Source: Bacteroides sp.
GTDB lineage: Bacteria > Bacillota > Clostridia > Oscillospirales > Acutalibacteraceae
Direction of reading: 5' to 3'
Length of the DNA: 64,000 nt
NCBI GenBank assembly: GCA_023665085.1
Contig: JAMPEQ010000004.1
Span: 1-64,000, forward strand
In this document: piece after piece, positions 43,289-52,603 of the stretch
How positions within the stretch are numbered: the first letter of the stretch is position 1
How the letters are laid out: each line of letters starts with the position of its first letter
Notes under the pieces: generated by a model
Told to the model about the DNA's origin: nothing
Databases searched by the model: none
What the model saw: the letters and a program-made list of their open reading frames with translations, nothing else
Position numbers and translations under genes: made by a program

Positions 43289-44538
43289 TCAAGATACTCC
43301 TTAAGTTCAACAATTAAATTCTCTGAAACAGTTACAATATTTCCGTTTATATCATATTCACTGCCTAAAAGATTAACGAGCTGAGGATTTCTAACCTCAA
43401 TTTTTGAATTTTTTATTCTTATAATATTTTCAATTCCGCCCAGTGATTTTATAAGCTTATTCAGCCGTGCAGGATAATAGATATTCATACAATCCGAAAT
43501 TCCTCTTTTTTCAATGAAATACTTTCCGGTAAAATATCCAAGTGCTGTAAAAACAAGTATTCCGGCAAAGAGATACACCCATCTGTCATTAATATTAATA
43601 ATCATTTCAACTATTCCGCCGTCTGCCATATAGCCTATTGAAAGTTCAAGCAGATAAGCAGATACATATGAAAGTGCAGAAAGCAATATAACAGGAATGA
43701 GAAACATGATATTTTCAAGAATAAAATATAAGAGCAGAATACCTATATTGCCGCTTATAATGGAATAAAAGCATACAGCAACCAGAACATTTTTCTGAAC
43801 ACCTTTAATTTCATTGCCAAGTGCAATTGAAATACCTGCAAGGGAAAATAGCAAATAAAATTTTCCGGACAAAAATGATGAAACTATATCACCATTATAA
43901 CCAACTGCAAATAAATCCATAGCACCTGTGACAATCTCATCATTAATAAATAAAGAGCCTCCCATGCTTTTAAAAAAGAACAAATCACTGAATATATGGC
44001 TGTCAAAAAGTGAAAATAAAGAATTTATTCCACCATACAGTGCCGACGATACAATACCTTTATCAGAGATCATCTCACCAAAACTCATGATTGTATTGTT
44101 AAAATATTCGGTCAAATATCCCGATGCATAACCAAACAAAAGGGCTATCATAAGATTTACCACTGCGGCACTATAGCTGTTAAAATAATTGAACACATAT
44201 GAAAAAATAATTCCAAGTATTAACGCAAAAATATATGAATTGTCAATTTCAGTTAATGATGAAAATGCTGTGTTAAAACAAAATATAAATACAACGGCGC
44301 TGAATGATTTAAGCCATCTCCTGCCGTTTGTCATCTGCATAACAATAAAATAACAGATAAAATAGCCAAATAAATCCTTTATTTCGTCAAAAAGCTGAAA
44401 TATTAAAGCGGTAATATCGTTATTAAAATAAATATCTGCCAAAGCAGAGATTTCATACAGCACCAAAACTGCACTGCACATGATAAATGGTATAAGCAAA
44501 GCATTTTGCAGCTTATTTAAATAATTAAAAATCCTCAT
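43285..44538 (-). CDS. Degenerate PTS EIICB-like membrane protein
   Basis: A 417-aa protein with about ten hydrophobic helices. Its layout follows glucose-family PTS EIIC: the opening NYLNKLQNALLIPFIM, a cytosolic-facing middle part, and the late LSGKFYLLFSLAGISIALGNEIKGVQKNVLVAV. A C-terminal soluble segment (about 355-417) resembles EIIB with LNKLIKSLGGIENIIRI. However, the sugar-binding GITEP-type motif position reads SGNIGILLLYFILEN, and the EIIB stretch has no cysteine where the phosphorylated Cys should be (KNSKIEVRNP). It probably cannot perform phosphotransfer. It may be a facilitator, a sensor, or a relic under selection. The start codon lies in the stem of a strong hairpin and lacks a ribosome binding site. 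Confidence 0.6.
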   Translation of the reverse strand: MRIFNYLNKLQNALLIPFIMCSAVLVLYEISALADIYFNNDITALIFQLFDEIKDLFGYFICYFIVMQMTNGRRWLKSFSAVVFIFCFNTAFSSLTEIDNSYIFALILGIIFSYVFNYFNSYSAAVVNLMIALLFGYASGYLTEYFNNTIMSFGEMISDKGIVSSALYGGINSLFSLFDSHIFSDLFFFKSMGGSLFINDEIVTGAMDLFAVGYNGDIVSSFLSGKFYLLFSLAGISIALGNEIKGVQKNVLVAVCFYSIISGNIGILLLYFILENIMFLIPVILLSALSYVSAYLLELSIGYMADGGIVEMIININDRWVYLFAGILVFTALGYFTGKYFIEKRGISDCMNIYYPARLNKLIKSLGGIENIIRIKNSKIEVRNPQLVNLLGSEYDINGNIVTVSENLIVELKEYLE

Positions 44539-44572
44539 ACATGAATTATTAACACATATGAGGATTTTTAAT
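44524..44572 (-). terminator. Hairpin after radC overlapping the next start codon
   Basis: Two perfect 16-base arms (44524-44539 and 44557-44572) with a 17-base loop. On the minus strand it ends in GAGGATTTTTAAT, so it can act as the radC terminator. The downstream ATG (44536-44538) of the EIICB-like gene lies inside the 3' arm, so the same structure could also block translation of that gene. Confidence 0.75.
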
Positions 44573-44579
44573 CAAAATA

Positions 44580-45257
44580 TTAAAGCGGTGATCTTGATTT
44601 TAAACTTATACATCCGTCAGCACCATAAATAATATGGTCAGTAATTCTGATATGAACTTTAGCTAAACTGTTTTTTAGTTCAAGAGTACAGTTTATGTCA
44701 TTGGCAGAAGGTTCTTTACTGCCATTAGGATGATTGTGAAAAAGCATAATTGAGGACGCTTTATCAAGAAGAGCTGAAGAAATTATAGCTGCATAATCCA
44801 TCGCTGTTTCACTAGCTGTACCTTCAGAAATAAGATGCTTATTAATTATTCGGTTTTGATTATCAAGAGAAACCATATATAATTTTTCAATTTCTTCATG
44901 CGCAAACAAATTTTCACAATAGTCATTTGCAGTTTTCTGACTTGACAAGTACTTAATTTTACTGTTATCTAAAAGCTCAGATTTCATAACAAGTCTCTTC
45001 ACAAGATAAATACTCGTCGCAGTTACTTCACCAATTCCGTCTACAGTCTTTAAATCTTGGATACTTGCATTAAGAACACCTTTTAGGCTACCAAACTTAG
45101 TGATAAGATCATATGCCAAAGGCTTAACGTCTTTTCGCGGAATACATGTTGTCAAATACAGCTCCAGCAGATTGTGTTCCGGAATATTATCAAGCTCACT
45201 GTATAAAAAGCTTTCTTTTAATCTGCCTCTGTGACCTTCCTGATTTAATTTCTTCAT
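44580..45257 (-). CDS. radC: RadC-type JAB-domain DNA repair-associated protein
   Basis: A 225-aa protein with an N-terminal helix-hairpin-helix segment (LKTVDGIGEVTATSIYLVKRL at about 50) and a C-terminal JAB metalloprotease-like domain. The metal motif is IMLFHNHPNGSKEPSANDI. It is called RadC for historical reasons; the repair role is doubtful. The start at 45257 has GGAGG five bases upstream and overlaps the end of the DUF6171 gene; the in-frame ATG at 45275 has none. Part of the abfA-DUF6171-radC chain. Confidence 0.9.
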   Translation of the reverse strand: MKKLNQEGHRGRLKESFLYSELDNIPEHNLLELYLTTCIPRKDVKPLAYDLITKFGSLKGVLNASIQDLKTVDGIGEVTATSIYLVKRLVMKSELLDNSKIKYLSSQKTANDYCENLFAHEEIEKLYMVSLDNQNRIINKHLISEGTASETAMDYAAIISSALLDKASSIMLFHNHPNGSKEPSANDINCTLELKNSLAKVHIRITDHIIYGADGCISLKSRSPL

Positions 45258-45268
45258 ATATTCCTCCG

Positions 45269-45523
45269 CTACCATTTTATAACATTATAATCTGCACAAT
45301 GTCTGTTCTTGTAAACAGCTCTTAGTTCTACATAACACCCGCATTTAATGCACATTCCGGCAATAAGATTATCACATTTTTTACAAAGTGATAGTCTTCT
45401 GTTATAAACATCATCACTTACTTTACAAGATTCCTCCAGTGTTTCTATATACTCAGACAGAGACTTATATGATTTTGTCTCCCCCGCCTCAAGCAGCAAA
45501 CACTTTTTGCAAATATTTTCCAT
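45269..45523 (-). CDS. Small cysteine-rich protein, DUF6171-like
   Basis: An 84-aa protein with cysteines in CKKCLLLEAG, LCKKCDNL, GMCIKCGCYVELRA and HCADY, a pattern I recognise as DUF6171 of Clostridia, presumably zinc-binding. No function is known for the family. The ATG overlaps the abfA stop in TAATG, so it is translated in coupling with the arabinofuranosidase, though nothing about it suggests sugar metabolism. Confidence 0.75.
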   Translation of the reverse strand: MENICKKCLLLEAGETKSYKSLSEYIETLEESCKVSDDVYNRRLSLCKKCDNLIAGMCIKCGCYVELRAVYKNRHCADYNVIKW

Positions 45524-47010
45524 TATCTCTCTATTACAAATTTAACTACACTGCATGGTGGAATTGTTGCAGTAAAACCATCAGAAAGCTTTCTGAAATT
45601 ATCAAACTCAACAATCTTAATATTGTCGGTGTTTTCAAAATCATTTTTATCATGAATATCACCGGTAAGAATTTCAGCTTTAATTGACTTAATCTTTGAA
45701 TCTGCAATTTGACACTTAATTTTTTCGCTTCTGCTTGCAGAAACATTAGTTATTGTAGAATAAATAATACCATTATCATCAATAGATGCAGATTCAATAA
45801 GAGTCGGACAGCTTCTGTCTGCTTCCTTTGAAATAATTTCATCAGTTGTAATATAAGATCCGATTAAAGTGTTTTCCTGATGATCCTTATACATTTTAAA
45901 TACATAGTAAGTTGGTGTAAGCACCATTTTATCAGCATCAGTTAAAATAACAGCCTGAAGAACATTGACAGTCTGTGCAATATTAGCCATCATAATTCTG
46001 TCACTGTGTTTATTGAATATGTTAAGTGTTAATCCTGCTACCATTGCATCTCTCATAGTGTTTTGCTGATACAGAAATCCGGGATTTGTTCCCGGTTCAA
46101 CATCATACCATGTTCCCCACTCATCAACAATAAGCTTAACCCACTGCTGAGGATTTACGCAATCCATAACAGCAAGATGATTTTTAATCAGCTCTTCCAT
46201 TCTGTAAGCCTTACAAATAGTTTTATAATACTCTTTAGTATCGAACTCAGTTGCAGAGCCTTTATTATCCCATGAATCACCGGGGATTGTATAATAGTGC
46301 AGTGCTATACCCTGTGCTTTATGCTTTACCTTAATCATAACCTGCTGTGTCCAGTGATAATCATCTATATTAGGACCGCATGCAATTCTTGTAATTTTAC
46401 TGTTGCTATCATAATCACGGACATAAGTATTGTATCTTTTGTACAAACATCCATAATATTCCGGATCCATATGACCTCCGCAGCCCCAGGATTCATTGCC
46501 GACACCAAAATACTTAATTTTCCATGGTTTTTCATGACCATTCTTCTTACGAAGCTCTGCCATAGGAGAAATTCCGTCAAAGGTCATATATTCTACCCAT
46601 TCATTCATCTCCTCAACAGTTCCGGAACCGACATTACCATTAATATACGTATCACATCCGAGCTGTTTGCAAAGTTCAAAATATTCATGAGTTCCAAAAG
46701 AATTATCTTCAACAACTCCGCCCCAGTGAGTATTTACCATTTTCTTTCTGTTTTCAACAGGACCTATACCGTCTTTCCAATGATATTCATCAGCAAAGCA
46801 TCCCCCCGGCCAGCGCAAAACAGGAATTCCCATTTCTTTAAGAGCATCAACCACATCACATCTCATACCATTTATATTAGGAATCTTAGAGTCTTTTCCA
46901 AGAAATATGCCATCATAAATACATCTTCCGAGATGCTCTGAAAAATGTCCGTAAATATCTTTATTAATTTTGCTTATTCTTTGATTAGGATTAATTAAAT
47001 ATTTCTGCAT
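45523..47010 (-). CDS. abfA: Alpha-L-arabinofuranosidase, GH51
   Basis: Retaining glycoside hydrolase releasing L-arabinose from arabinan or arabinoxylan oligosaccharides, 495 aa. The acid/base glutamate lies in [15 protein letters not shown] (about residue 172) and the nucleophile in [12 protein letters not shown] (about 292). The N terminus [17 protein letters not shown] is typical, and a C-terminal beta-sandwich follows from about 390. There is no signal peptide, so it acts inside the cell on imported arabinosides and would feed AraABD. The start at 47010 has GAGG six bases upstream. Own promoter, divergent from copA. Confidence 0.95.
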   Translation of the reverse strand: MQKYLINPNQRISKINKDIYGHFSEHLGRCIYDGIFLGKDSKIPNINGMRCDVVDALKEMGIPVLRWPGGCFADEYHWKDGIGPVENRKKMVNTHWGGVVEDNSFGTHEYFELCKQLGCDTYINGNVGSGTVEEMNEWVEYMTFDGISPMAELRKKNGHEKPWKIKYFGVGNESWGCGGHMDPEYYGCLYKRYNTYVRDYDSNSKITRIACGPNIDDYHWTQQVMIKVKHKAQGIALHYYTIPGDSWDNKGSATEFDTKEYYKTICKAYRMEELIKNHLAVMDCVNPQQWVKLIVDEWGTWYDVEPGTNPGFLYQQNTMRDAMVAGLTLNIFNKHSDRIMMANIAQTVNVLQAVILTDADKMVLTPTYYVFKMYKDHQENTLIGSYITTDEIISKEADRSCPTLIESASIDDNGIIYSTITNVSASRSEKIKCQIADSKIKSIKAEILTGDIHDKNDFENTDNIKIVEFDNFRKLSDGFTATIPPCSVVKFVIER

Positions 47011-47052
47011 AGTAAACCTCAATATAAATATATTTAAATATTTTTCAAAAAA

Positions 47053-47081
47053 ACATTATCATAAGAATTATAAAAAGTCAA
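47053..47081 (-). promoter_or_regulatory. Promoter of abfA
   Basis: Minus-strand TTGACT (47076-47081), 17 bases, TAATGT (47053-47058) with a TG one base before the -10 (extended -10). About 43 bases upstream of abfA. Confidence 0.7.
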
Positions 47082-47086
47082 TAATC

Positions 47087-47103
47087 AATACTAAATAAGT
47101 ATT
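47087..47103. promoter_or_regulatory. Inverted repeat between abfA and copA promoters
   Basis: AATACT, five bases, AGTATT, lying between the two divergent -35 boxes and touching the copA -35. It could serve either promoter; function unknown. Confidence 0.3.
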
Positions 47104-47130
47104 GACATTTTAATGTATTGAAGATATAAT
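47102..47130 (+). promoter_or_regulatory. Consensus promoter of copA-copZ
   Basis: TTGACA (47102-47107), 17 bases, TATAAT (47125-47130), both hexamers perfect. Such a strong promoter would need a repressor, which fits the palindrome just downstream. Confidence 0.9.
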
Positions 47131-47155
47131 ATTCCTATCTAACAACTAGGAATAT
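47129..47155. promoter_or_regulatory. Palindrome at copA start site, candidate copper operator
   Basis: ATATTCCTA and TAGGAATAT form perfect 9-bp arms around nine bases, overlapping the end of the -10 box and the probable transcription start. Placement fits a repressor operator. It does not contain the CopY box TACANNTGTA, and no regulator gene is adjacent. Confidence 0.6.
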
Positions 47156-47174
47156 GACTTTAAAGGAGAATTTA

Positions 47175-49286
47175 ATGAAACAAAAATTTTTAGTTACCGG
47201 AATGAGCTGTGCTGCCTGCTCTGCACGTGTTGAAAAAGCTGCAGCACCTCTTTGTAAGGAAGTTAACGTTAATCTGCTTGCAGGAACAATGAGTGCAGAA
47301 TATGAATGCGACACTCAGGATATCATTAACGCTGTTACTAAAGCAGGCTACGGGTGTGAGCCGTTCAAACTGAAAAAATATGAAAATTCTGCCGAAGTAA
47401 AAGGAATGAAGATAAGAGTAATTCTATCAATAATACTGCTTATACCTCTTATGTATCTTTCAATGGCACATATGATAGGATATTCTTTGCCATGGATACT
47501 TGGAGAACATATTCCTAATGGTATTGGTCAGCTTATTTTTACAATACCGATTATGATTGTTAATAAAAAATTCTTTATTAACGGATTTAAATCATTGTTC
47601 AAACTTGATCCTAATATGGACAGTCTTGTTGCAGTCGGCTCAGGAGCATCATTTTTATACAGTCTTGTGTCACTCATCTTCTTTGAACAAAGTCATTTAT
47701 ACTTTGAATCGGCCGGAATGATACTTGCCCTGATAACAGTCGGAAAGTTTCTTGAAACAATAAGCAAGGGAAAAACTAAGGATGCTATTAACTCACTGAT
47801 CGATTTAGTTCCTGAAAAAAGCATTGTCCTAAAAAATGGTGAAGAGACAGAAATTGACTCGTCTCTTATTCAGGAAAACGACAGTGTTGTCATTAAACCC
47901 GGAATGCGTATTCCCGTAGACGGAATTATAATTTCAGGTGCAGGCTCAGTTGATCAAAGTGCAGTTACAGGCGAAAGTGTCCCTGTTGACCTTGGTGCTA
48001 ATGATAAGGTTATAAGCGGTACAGTTAATAAAAACGGAAATTTTGTTTTCAGAGCTACTGCTGTTGGTGACGAATCTACATTATCACGAATAATTTCTCT
48101 TGTAGAAGAGGCATCTTCGTCAAAAGCTCCTGCCCAAAGACTTGCCGATAAAATAGCGTCAATATTTGTTCCTGTCGTTATTGCTATTGCTGTTATAGCA
48201 TTTGCCGTATGGATAATAATAGGTAAAGGCTTTGAATTTGCTTTTTCAATCGGTGTGTCAGTATTAGTTATAAGCTGCCCCTGTGCTTTAGGTTTAGCAA
48301 CCCCATGTGCAATTATGATTGCAACAGGAAAAGGTGCTGAAAACGGAATACTTTTTAAGGATGCATCTGCACTTGAAAATCTCGGCAAATGCAACACATT
48401 GGTATTTGACAAAACAGGTACAATTACCAAAGGTGAAATGTTCGTTACAGACATAAGTGATGAACAATATATTGATGTAATATATACACTGGAAAATATA
48501 TCTGATCATCCTTTATCAAATGCAATATGCGATTACTGCAGAAGCAGAAATGCTAAACTTCTTGAAATTGAAGAAAGTGAATATATTATCGGCAAAGGAA
48601 TTGTTGCAAAAATTGCAGGTAAAACTTACAAGGCAGGCAACCAAAAGCTGACAGGATTTGCTGACAACGAGTATTCTTATGCCGGCAAAACGCCTATTAT
48701 ATTTACTTGTGATAATGAATATCTCTGCACCGTTGCTGTAGCTGATAAAATCAAAGATGATGCAAAAGAATCAATACGCAGTATTGATGCTGATACCATA
48801 ATGATTACAGGTGATAATGAGCTTACTGCATATGCAATCACTCAGCAGGCAGGAATTAAAAATTTCATTGCATCAGCAATGCCTGAGGACAAAGAAAGAA
48901 AAATCAAAGAGCTTATAGATAATGGTAAAACTGTTGCTATGATTGGAGACGGAATAAACGACTCCCCTGCCCTCACACGAGCTGATGTAGGCATTGCAAT
49001 AGGTGCAGGATCCGACATAGCAATTGAATCAGCCGATGTAGTTTTAGTATCAGACAGATTAAAAGATGTATCAAAGGCAATTAAGCTGTCAAAAAAGACG
49101 CTTAAAAATATAAGAGAAAATTTATTCTGGGCATTTTTCTACAATTGTCTTGGAATTCCCCTGGCTGCAGGATGCTTTTATGGTATTTTTGGATGGACAT
49201 TAAATCCAATGATAGCTGCAGCATGCATGAGTCTGAGCTCCGTAACTGTTGTAGGAAATGCACTGAGATTAAGGAGGTTTAAGTAA
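47175..49286 (+). CDS. copA: Copper-exporting P1B-type ATPase
   Basis: Heavy-metal transporting ATPase, 703 aa, in the cytoplasmic membrane. A single N-terminal metal-binding domain has GMSCAACSARVEKA (about 8-21). The transmembrane CPC motif is in ISCPCALGLATPCAI (about 365), phosphorylation site VFDKTGTITKGE (about 410), the SDHPLSNAI histidine-proline motif, and IGDGINDSPALTRADVGIAIG near the end. CPC with this HMA type indicates Cu(I) export. The start at 47175 has AAAGGAG six bases upstream. It overlaps copZ by one base. Confidence 0.95.
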   Translation: MKQKFLVTGMSCAACSARVEKAAAPLCKEVNVNLLAGTMSAEYECDTQDIINAVTKAGYGCEPFKLKKYENSAEVKGMKIRVILSIILLIPLMYLSMAHMIGYSLPWILGEHIPNGIGQLIFTIPIMIVNKKFFINGFKSLFKLDPNMDSLVAVGSGASFLYSLVSLIFFEQSHLYFESAGMILALITVGKFLETISKGKTKDAINSLIDLVPEKSIVLKNGEETEIDSSLIQENDSVVIKPGMRIPVDGIIISGAGSVDQSAVTGESVPVDLGANDKVISGTVNKNGNFVFRATAVGDESTLSRIISLVEEASSSKAPAQRLADKIASIFVPVVIAIAVIAFAVWIIIGKGFEFAFSIGVSVLVISCPCALGLATPCAIMIATGKGAENGILFKDASALENLGKCNTLVFDKTGTITKGEMFVTDISDEQYIDVIYTLENISDHPLSNAICDYCRSRNAKLLEIEESEYIIGKGIVAKIAGKTYKAGNQKLTGFADNEYSYAGKTPIIFTCDNEYLCTVAVADKIKDDAKESIRSIDADTIMITGDNELTAYAITQQAGIKNFIASAMPEDKERKIKELIDNGKTVAMIGDGINDSPALTRADVGIAIGAGSDIAIESADVVLVSDRLKDVSKAIKLSKKTLKNIRENLFWAFFYNCLGIPLAAGCFYGIFGWTLNPMIAAACMSLSSVTVVGNALRLRRFK

Positions 49287-49501
49287 TGAAAAAAATAATC
49301 AGTATTGAGGGTATGGCTTGTGAACATTGTGTGGCATCAGTTAAAAATGCACTTGAAATGCTTAATGGCGTTAAAAGCGTTAAGGTTGAACTGAAAAAGA
49401 ATTCAGCAACCGTTAAATTAGCTGAAGATATCAGTGATGAAGCAATAACAAATGCTATTACTGAAGCTGGTTTCATTGTTAATTCAATCACTGCAAAATA
49501 A
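49286..49501 (+). CDS. copZ: Copper chaperone, heavy-metal-associated domain
   Basis: A 71-aa protein made of one HMA domain with the metal site SIEGMACEHCVASVKNAL near the N terminus. It is expected to carry Cu(I) to CopA in the cytosol. It starts at the last bases of copA (TAATG overlap) and ends before a strong terminator. Confidence 0.92.
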   Translation: MKKIISIEGMACEHCVASVKNALEMLNGVKSVKVELKKNSATVKLAEDISDEAITNAITEAGFIVNSITAK

Positions 49502-49521
49502 ATATTATTGATATTTATAGC

Positions 49522-49552
49522 AAATGCACCGACAAATTATGTCGGTGCATTT
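49522..49552. terminator. Bidirectional terminator, copZ and FRG gene
   Basis: AAATGCACCGACA and TGTCGGTGCATTT form a perfect 13-bp stem with a five-base loop, with T-rich ends on both sides; it separates two convergent genes. Confidence 0.9.
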
Positions 49553-49555
49553 TGT

Positions 49556-50515
49556 TTAAGTTATGACAGTTTTCTTAAAAGCTGCCTCAATGTCAGTAAG
49601 GAATTTATATTCGTACCATGGTGCATCATGTATAATCATAGATTTAAGCTTTGCACAGATATCCTTACTTATAACATATTTTGTAATACTAAAATATTCA
49701 CGAATATTTTTTGTAAAATATGTATTATTAAAAAATTGAAAATCAGTAAGAAGTAAAAATACACCCTGCTGAAACTTCATTCTGGTATTAGTAGGAACAT
49801 CGATCAGCTTTGCGGTGGGATTTGGTCTTTTGTTTAAACTTTCCATATGCCTGCGAAATTCATTGGACATTGTAAGCTGCTTATTTGAAATAATCTCTTT
49901 AACTGCATTCTTGATATCATGCTCATCCAAATATGATGCATAAATACTGAAATCCTTAAGCCAGAGATTTGCAGTATCAAGATTATTTGTGTAATCCTCT
50001 TCATCTTTAATCTCAAGCACGAACAAAACAATATCATCTTCAAAGATATTTTTATCCTTCAAAGCAAAGGAAAGTGAAGTATAAAGACTTTTTGAAAAAT
50101 CAATAAGCGGTGAAAAATTATAATAATGCTGTGCAAAAGCACAAAGCTCATAAAGATGGTTTTCATCTGCTGCACCCATTGTATTGCGAAACACAGTTGT
50201 AAAAGAGCCAAGGCTTTCATAATAATCAAGCAAAAACTTTGAATTCATATGAAGAATTGCCAAATCCTTATCCATAAACAATTCATTAGTATTGCGCAGC
50301 ATTGTGGGAACTAAACGTCTGTCAGGCGAATTTATCCGCTCACCTCTATAGAATAGTCTTTTTCCCTCTTTGAAATTTTTTAATATCTTATTTTCAAATT
50401 CATCAAATGTTTCAATTCTTTCTGTGACAGTGCTAAAATCAAAGTCTAGCTCACGGCTAACTCTGTCACCAAAGCTGTTAAGTCTTTTCTTAAAATGCTC
50501 TCTTGCTGAAAACAT
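49556..50515 (-). CDS. FRG-domain protein
   Basis: A 319-aa protein with an FRG domain, a fold found in bacteria and phages whose activity is unknown. The naming motif is in KRLFYRGERINSPDRRLVPTMLRN (about 55-78) and the second conserved region in LYELCAFAQHYYNFSPLIDFSKSLYTSLSFAL (about 125-156). No signal peptide or membrane helix. The start at 50515 has GGTG a few bases upstream; a longer in-frame form would overlap the reductase gene by over 100 bases. It follows the flavin reductase by 10 bases as last gene of a three-gene unit. Lone FRG genes sometimes occur near defence genes, but none are here. Confidence 0.75.
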   Translation of the reverse strand: MFSAREHFKKRLNSFGDRVSRELDFDFSTVTERIETFDEFENKILKNFKEGKRLFYRGERINSPDRRLVPTMLRNTNELFMDKDLAILHMNSKFLLDYYESLGSFTTVFRNTMGAADENHLYELCAFAQHYYNFSPLIDFSKSLYTSLSFALKDKNIFEDDIVLFVLEIKDEEDYTNNLDTANLWLKDFSIYASYLDEHDIKNAVKEIISNKQLTMSNEFRRHMESLNKRPNPTAKLIDVPTNTRMKFQQGVFLLLTDFQFFNNTYFTKNIREYFSITKYVISKDICAKLKSMIIHDAPWYEYKFLTDIEAAFKKTVIT

Positions 50516-50525
50516 ATAATCACCA

Positions 50526-52592
50526 TTATAATGAAACTGCCAGCTGATATGCAGATTCAGTTGCGTTTGCAATTCTGCCGATTTTTGCACTGTCTCCGAT
50601 ATTATAAACCTTATAATTACCGCCCTTAAGCTCATTATAAAGAGATGTATCTGATTTTACACCAAGCGACAATACAACAAAATCGGCTTTTATATTTATC
50701 TTAGCAGATGTTTTCAGATTTTCTGCTAAGATCCCTTTTTCATTAATTTCTAATAATTTATGAGAAGTATAAAATTTAGTATCAGCTTTTTCGAGAACAG
50801 ACATTGCATCGTCAACATGCTGAAACCAGGCACCCGGTGCAATTTCATCAGCCATTTCAATAACAGAAACCTTATTATTCTTAGAAACAAGCAATTCACT
50901 TGTTTCAAGACCTGTCATACCCGAGCCAATAACAACTACATTCTTATTCTCAAGCTGAACAGTTCCATTGAGTACTTCAGTAACTGTTGATACATTTTTA
51001 CCGGTGAATGCTTTTGGATGAACTGCTGTACCGCCTGTAGCATTAATCACAATTTCAGGCTTAAACTTATCAACCGTATTTTTATCCGCAATAGTATTAA
51101 ATATAACTTTCACACCATTTTTTATAGCATTCTCATATATGTCTTTGCATACCCATGACATTTTCTGCTTATGAGGCGGTTTATCAGCAAGATTAAGCTG
51201 ACCGCCTACAGAGGTTTCTTTCTCAATGACGGTGACATCAAAATCACGCTGTGCAAGAATATTAGCAGCAGTTAATCCGGCTGCGCCTGCTCCGATTATA
51301 ACAACTTTTCTGGCCGCACCATTTTTCTCCAGCTTATCACCCTCTCTGCCGACAAAGGTATTAACAGAACAATGACCATGACTATATACATATGCATTTT
51401 CCATCATACTTTCAAAGCAGTGCAGACAGCATACACAGCGGTTTATAAGCTTTTCATTTCCATCTTTTACTTTATTAGCCCAGTGAGGATCAGCGATAAG
51501 AGGTCTGCCTAAAGAAATAAAGTCCTGAATACCATCCTGAAGCTGTTTTTCTGCCTGTTCGGGTGAACGTATAAGGTTAGCAGCTATTACAGGAATATCA
51601 ACAACCTTTTTCACCTCATCAGCTAAATGCTTTCTCCAGCCACACTCAAAAGTTGTAGGCTCAAGCCAATAGTTAAAGGTATCATATGCCGCAGATGACA
51701 CGTCAATGGCGTCAATTCCTTTATCACTGAGAATTTTAGCCATTTTCAAACCTTCATTAAGCCCATAACCTTTATTCAGCTTACCGATTCTGTCATACAT
51801 TTCATCAACAGTAAGTCGAACAACAATAGGAAAATCATTGCCACAATTTTTTCTTATTCCGTCAATAATTTCAAGCAGAAATCTCATTCTGTTTTCCAAT
51901 GATCCTCCATATTCATCAGTACGACAATTAGTGTTTGGTGACAAAAACTGCTGAATTAAATAGCCATGAGAAGCATGAAGCTCAACGCCATCACATCCTG
52001 CTTTCTGCACACGAACAGCTGCCTCTACAAACTGACATATAAGCTTTTTTACAGCCCTGTTTGAAAGTGCTTTATTCACACAGTTGCTCATTTTGCTCTT
52101 TTCACATTTACTTGGAGCTACTACTCTTGGAACTATATCCTTATCCTGAAGCTTTTTCCCCGGAGGAATAACTGCCTTAGTAAGAATCTTGGTATAAAGA
52201 TTACCCATAAGCTTATCGCCTGCAATACACAGCGGAACAGTGCCAATCATTAAACCAAGATTCTGCCGTCCCGGATGATGAAGCTCTACCATAATTTTAG
52301 TGCCATACTTATGTATGCGGTCAGCCATTTTCTTTAGGGCAGGAATCTGATAATCATGGCTCATTCCAAGCTGACCAAAGGAAGATGCGCCTGTTATATC
52401 ATTTACACGGGTAATTTCAGTAAAAATCAAACCTACTCCGCCTTTGGCACGTTCCACATAGTAGTCCATCATTTTATCAGTAGCACAGCCGTTATACTGG
52501 CCAAACCCCATGCACATCGGCGCCATAACTACTCTGTTTTTAATTTCAACATTACCTATTTTCATAGGTGAAAAAAGTTTAGTGTAATTCAT
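50526..52592 (-). CDS. Enoate/2,4-dienoyl-CoA reductase-like flavoprotein
   Basis: A 688-aa NADH:flavin oxidoreductase of the Old Yellow Enzyme plus FAD/NAD architecture. The FMN barrel (about 1-370) has NRVVMAPMCMGF, VELHHPGRQNL and HASHGYLIQQFLSPNTNCRTDEYGGSLENRMRF. Cysteines RCVCCLHCFE...HGHCSVN (about 385-415) would hold a 4Fe-4S cluster. The C-terminal half has VVIIGAGAAGLTAANIL and VVVIGSGMTGLETSELL dinucleotide folds. Relatives reduce enoates, dienoyl-CoA or bile acid intermediates; the substrate here is unknown. It follows a small membrane protein by 11 bases. Confidence 0.88.
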   Translation of the reverse strand: MNYTKLFSPMKIGNVEIKNRVVMAPMCMGFGQYNGCATDKMMDYYVERAKGGVGLIFTEITRVNDITGASSFGQLGMSHDYQIPALKKMADRIHKYGTKIMVELHHPGRQNLGLMIGTVPLCIAGDKLMGNLYTKILTKAVIPPGKKLQDKDIVPRVVAPSKCEKSKMSNCVNKALSNRAVKKLICQFVEAAVRVQKAGCDGVELHASHGYLIQQFLSPNTNCRTDEYGGSLENRMRFLLEIIDGIRKNCGNDFPIVVRLTVDEMYDRIGKLNKGYGLNEGLKMAKILSDKGIDAIDVSSAAYDTFNYWLEPTTFECGWRKHLADEVKKVVDIPVIAANLIRSPEQAEKQLQDGIQDFISLGRPLIADPHWANKVKDGNEKLINRCVCCLHCFESMMENAYVYSHGHCSVNTFVGREGDKLEKNGAARKVVIIGAGAAGLTAANILAQRDFDVTVIEKETSVGGQLNLADKPPHKQKMSWVCKDIYENAIKNGVKVIFNTIADKNTVDKFKPEIVINATGGTAVHPKAFTGKNVSTVTEVLNGTVQLENKNVVVIGSGMTGLETSELLVSKNNKVSVIEMADEIAPGAWFQHVDDAMSVLEKADTKFYTSHKLLEINEKGILAENLKTSAKINIKADFVVLSLGVKSDTSLYNELKGGNYKVYNIGDSAKIGRIANATESAYQLAVSL

Positions 52593-52603
52593 AAAAACCT
52601 CAG

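Noticed and set aside
46297-46941. 214-codon plus-strand frame opposite abfA
   Set aside because: Antisense to the conserved GH51 catalytic region, no start signals.
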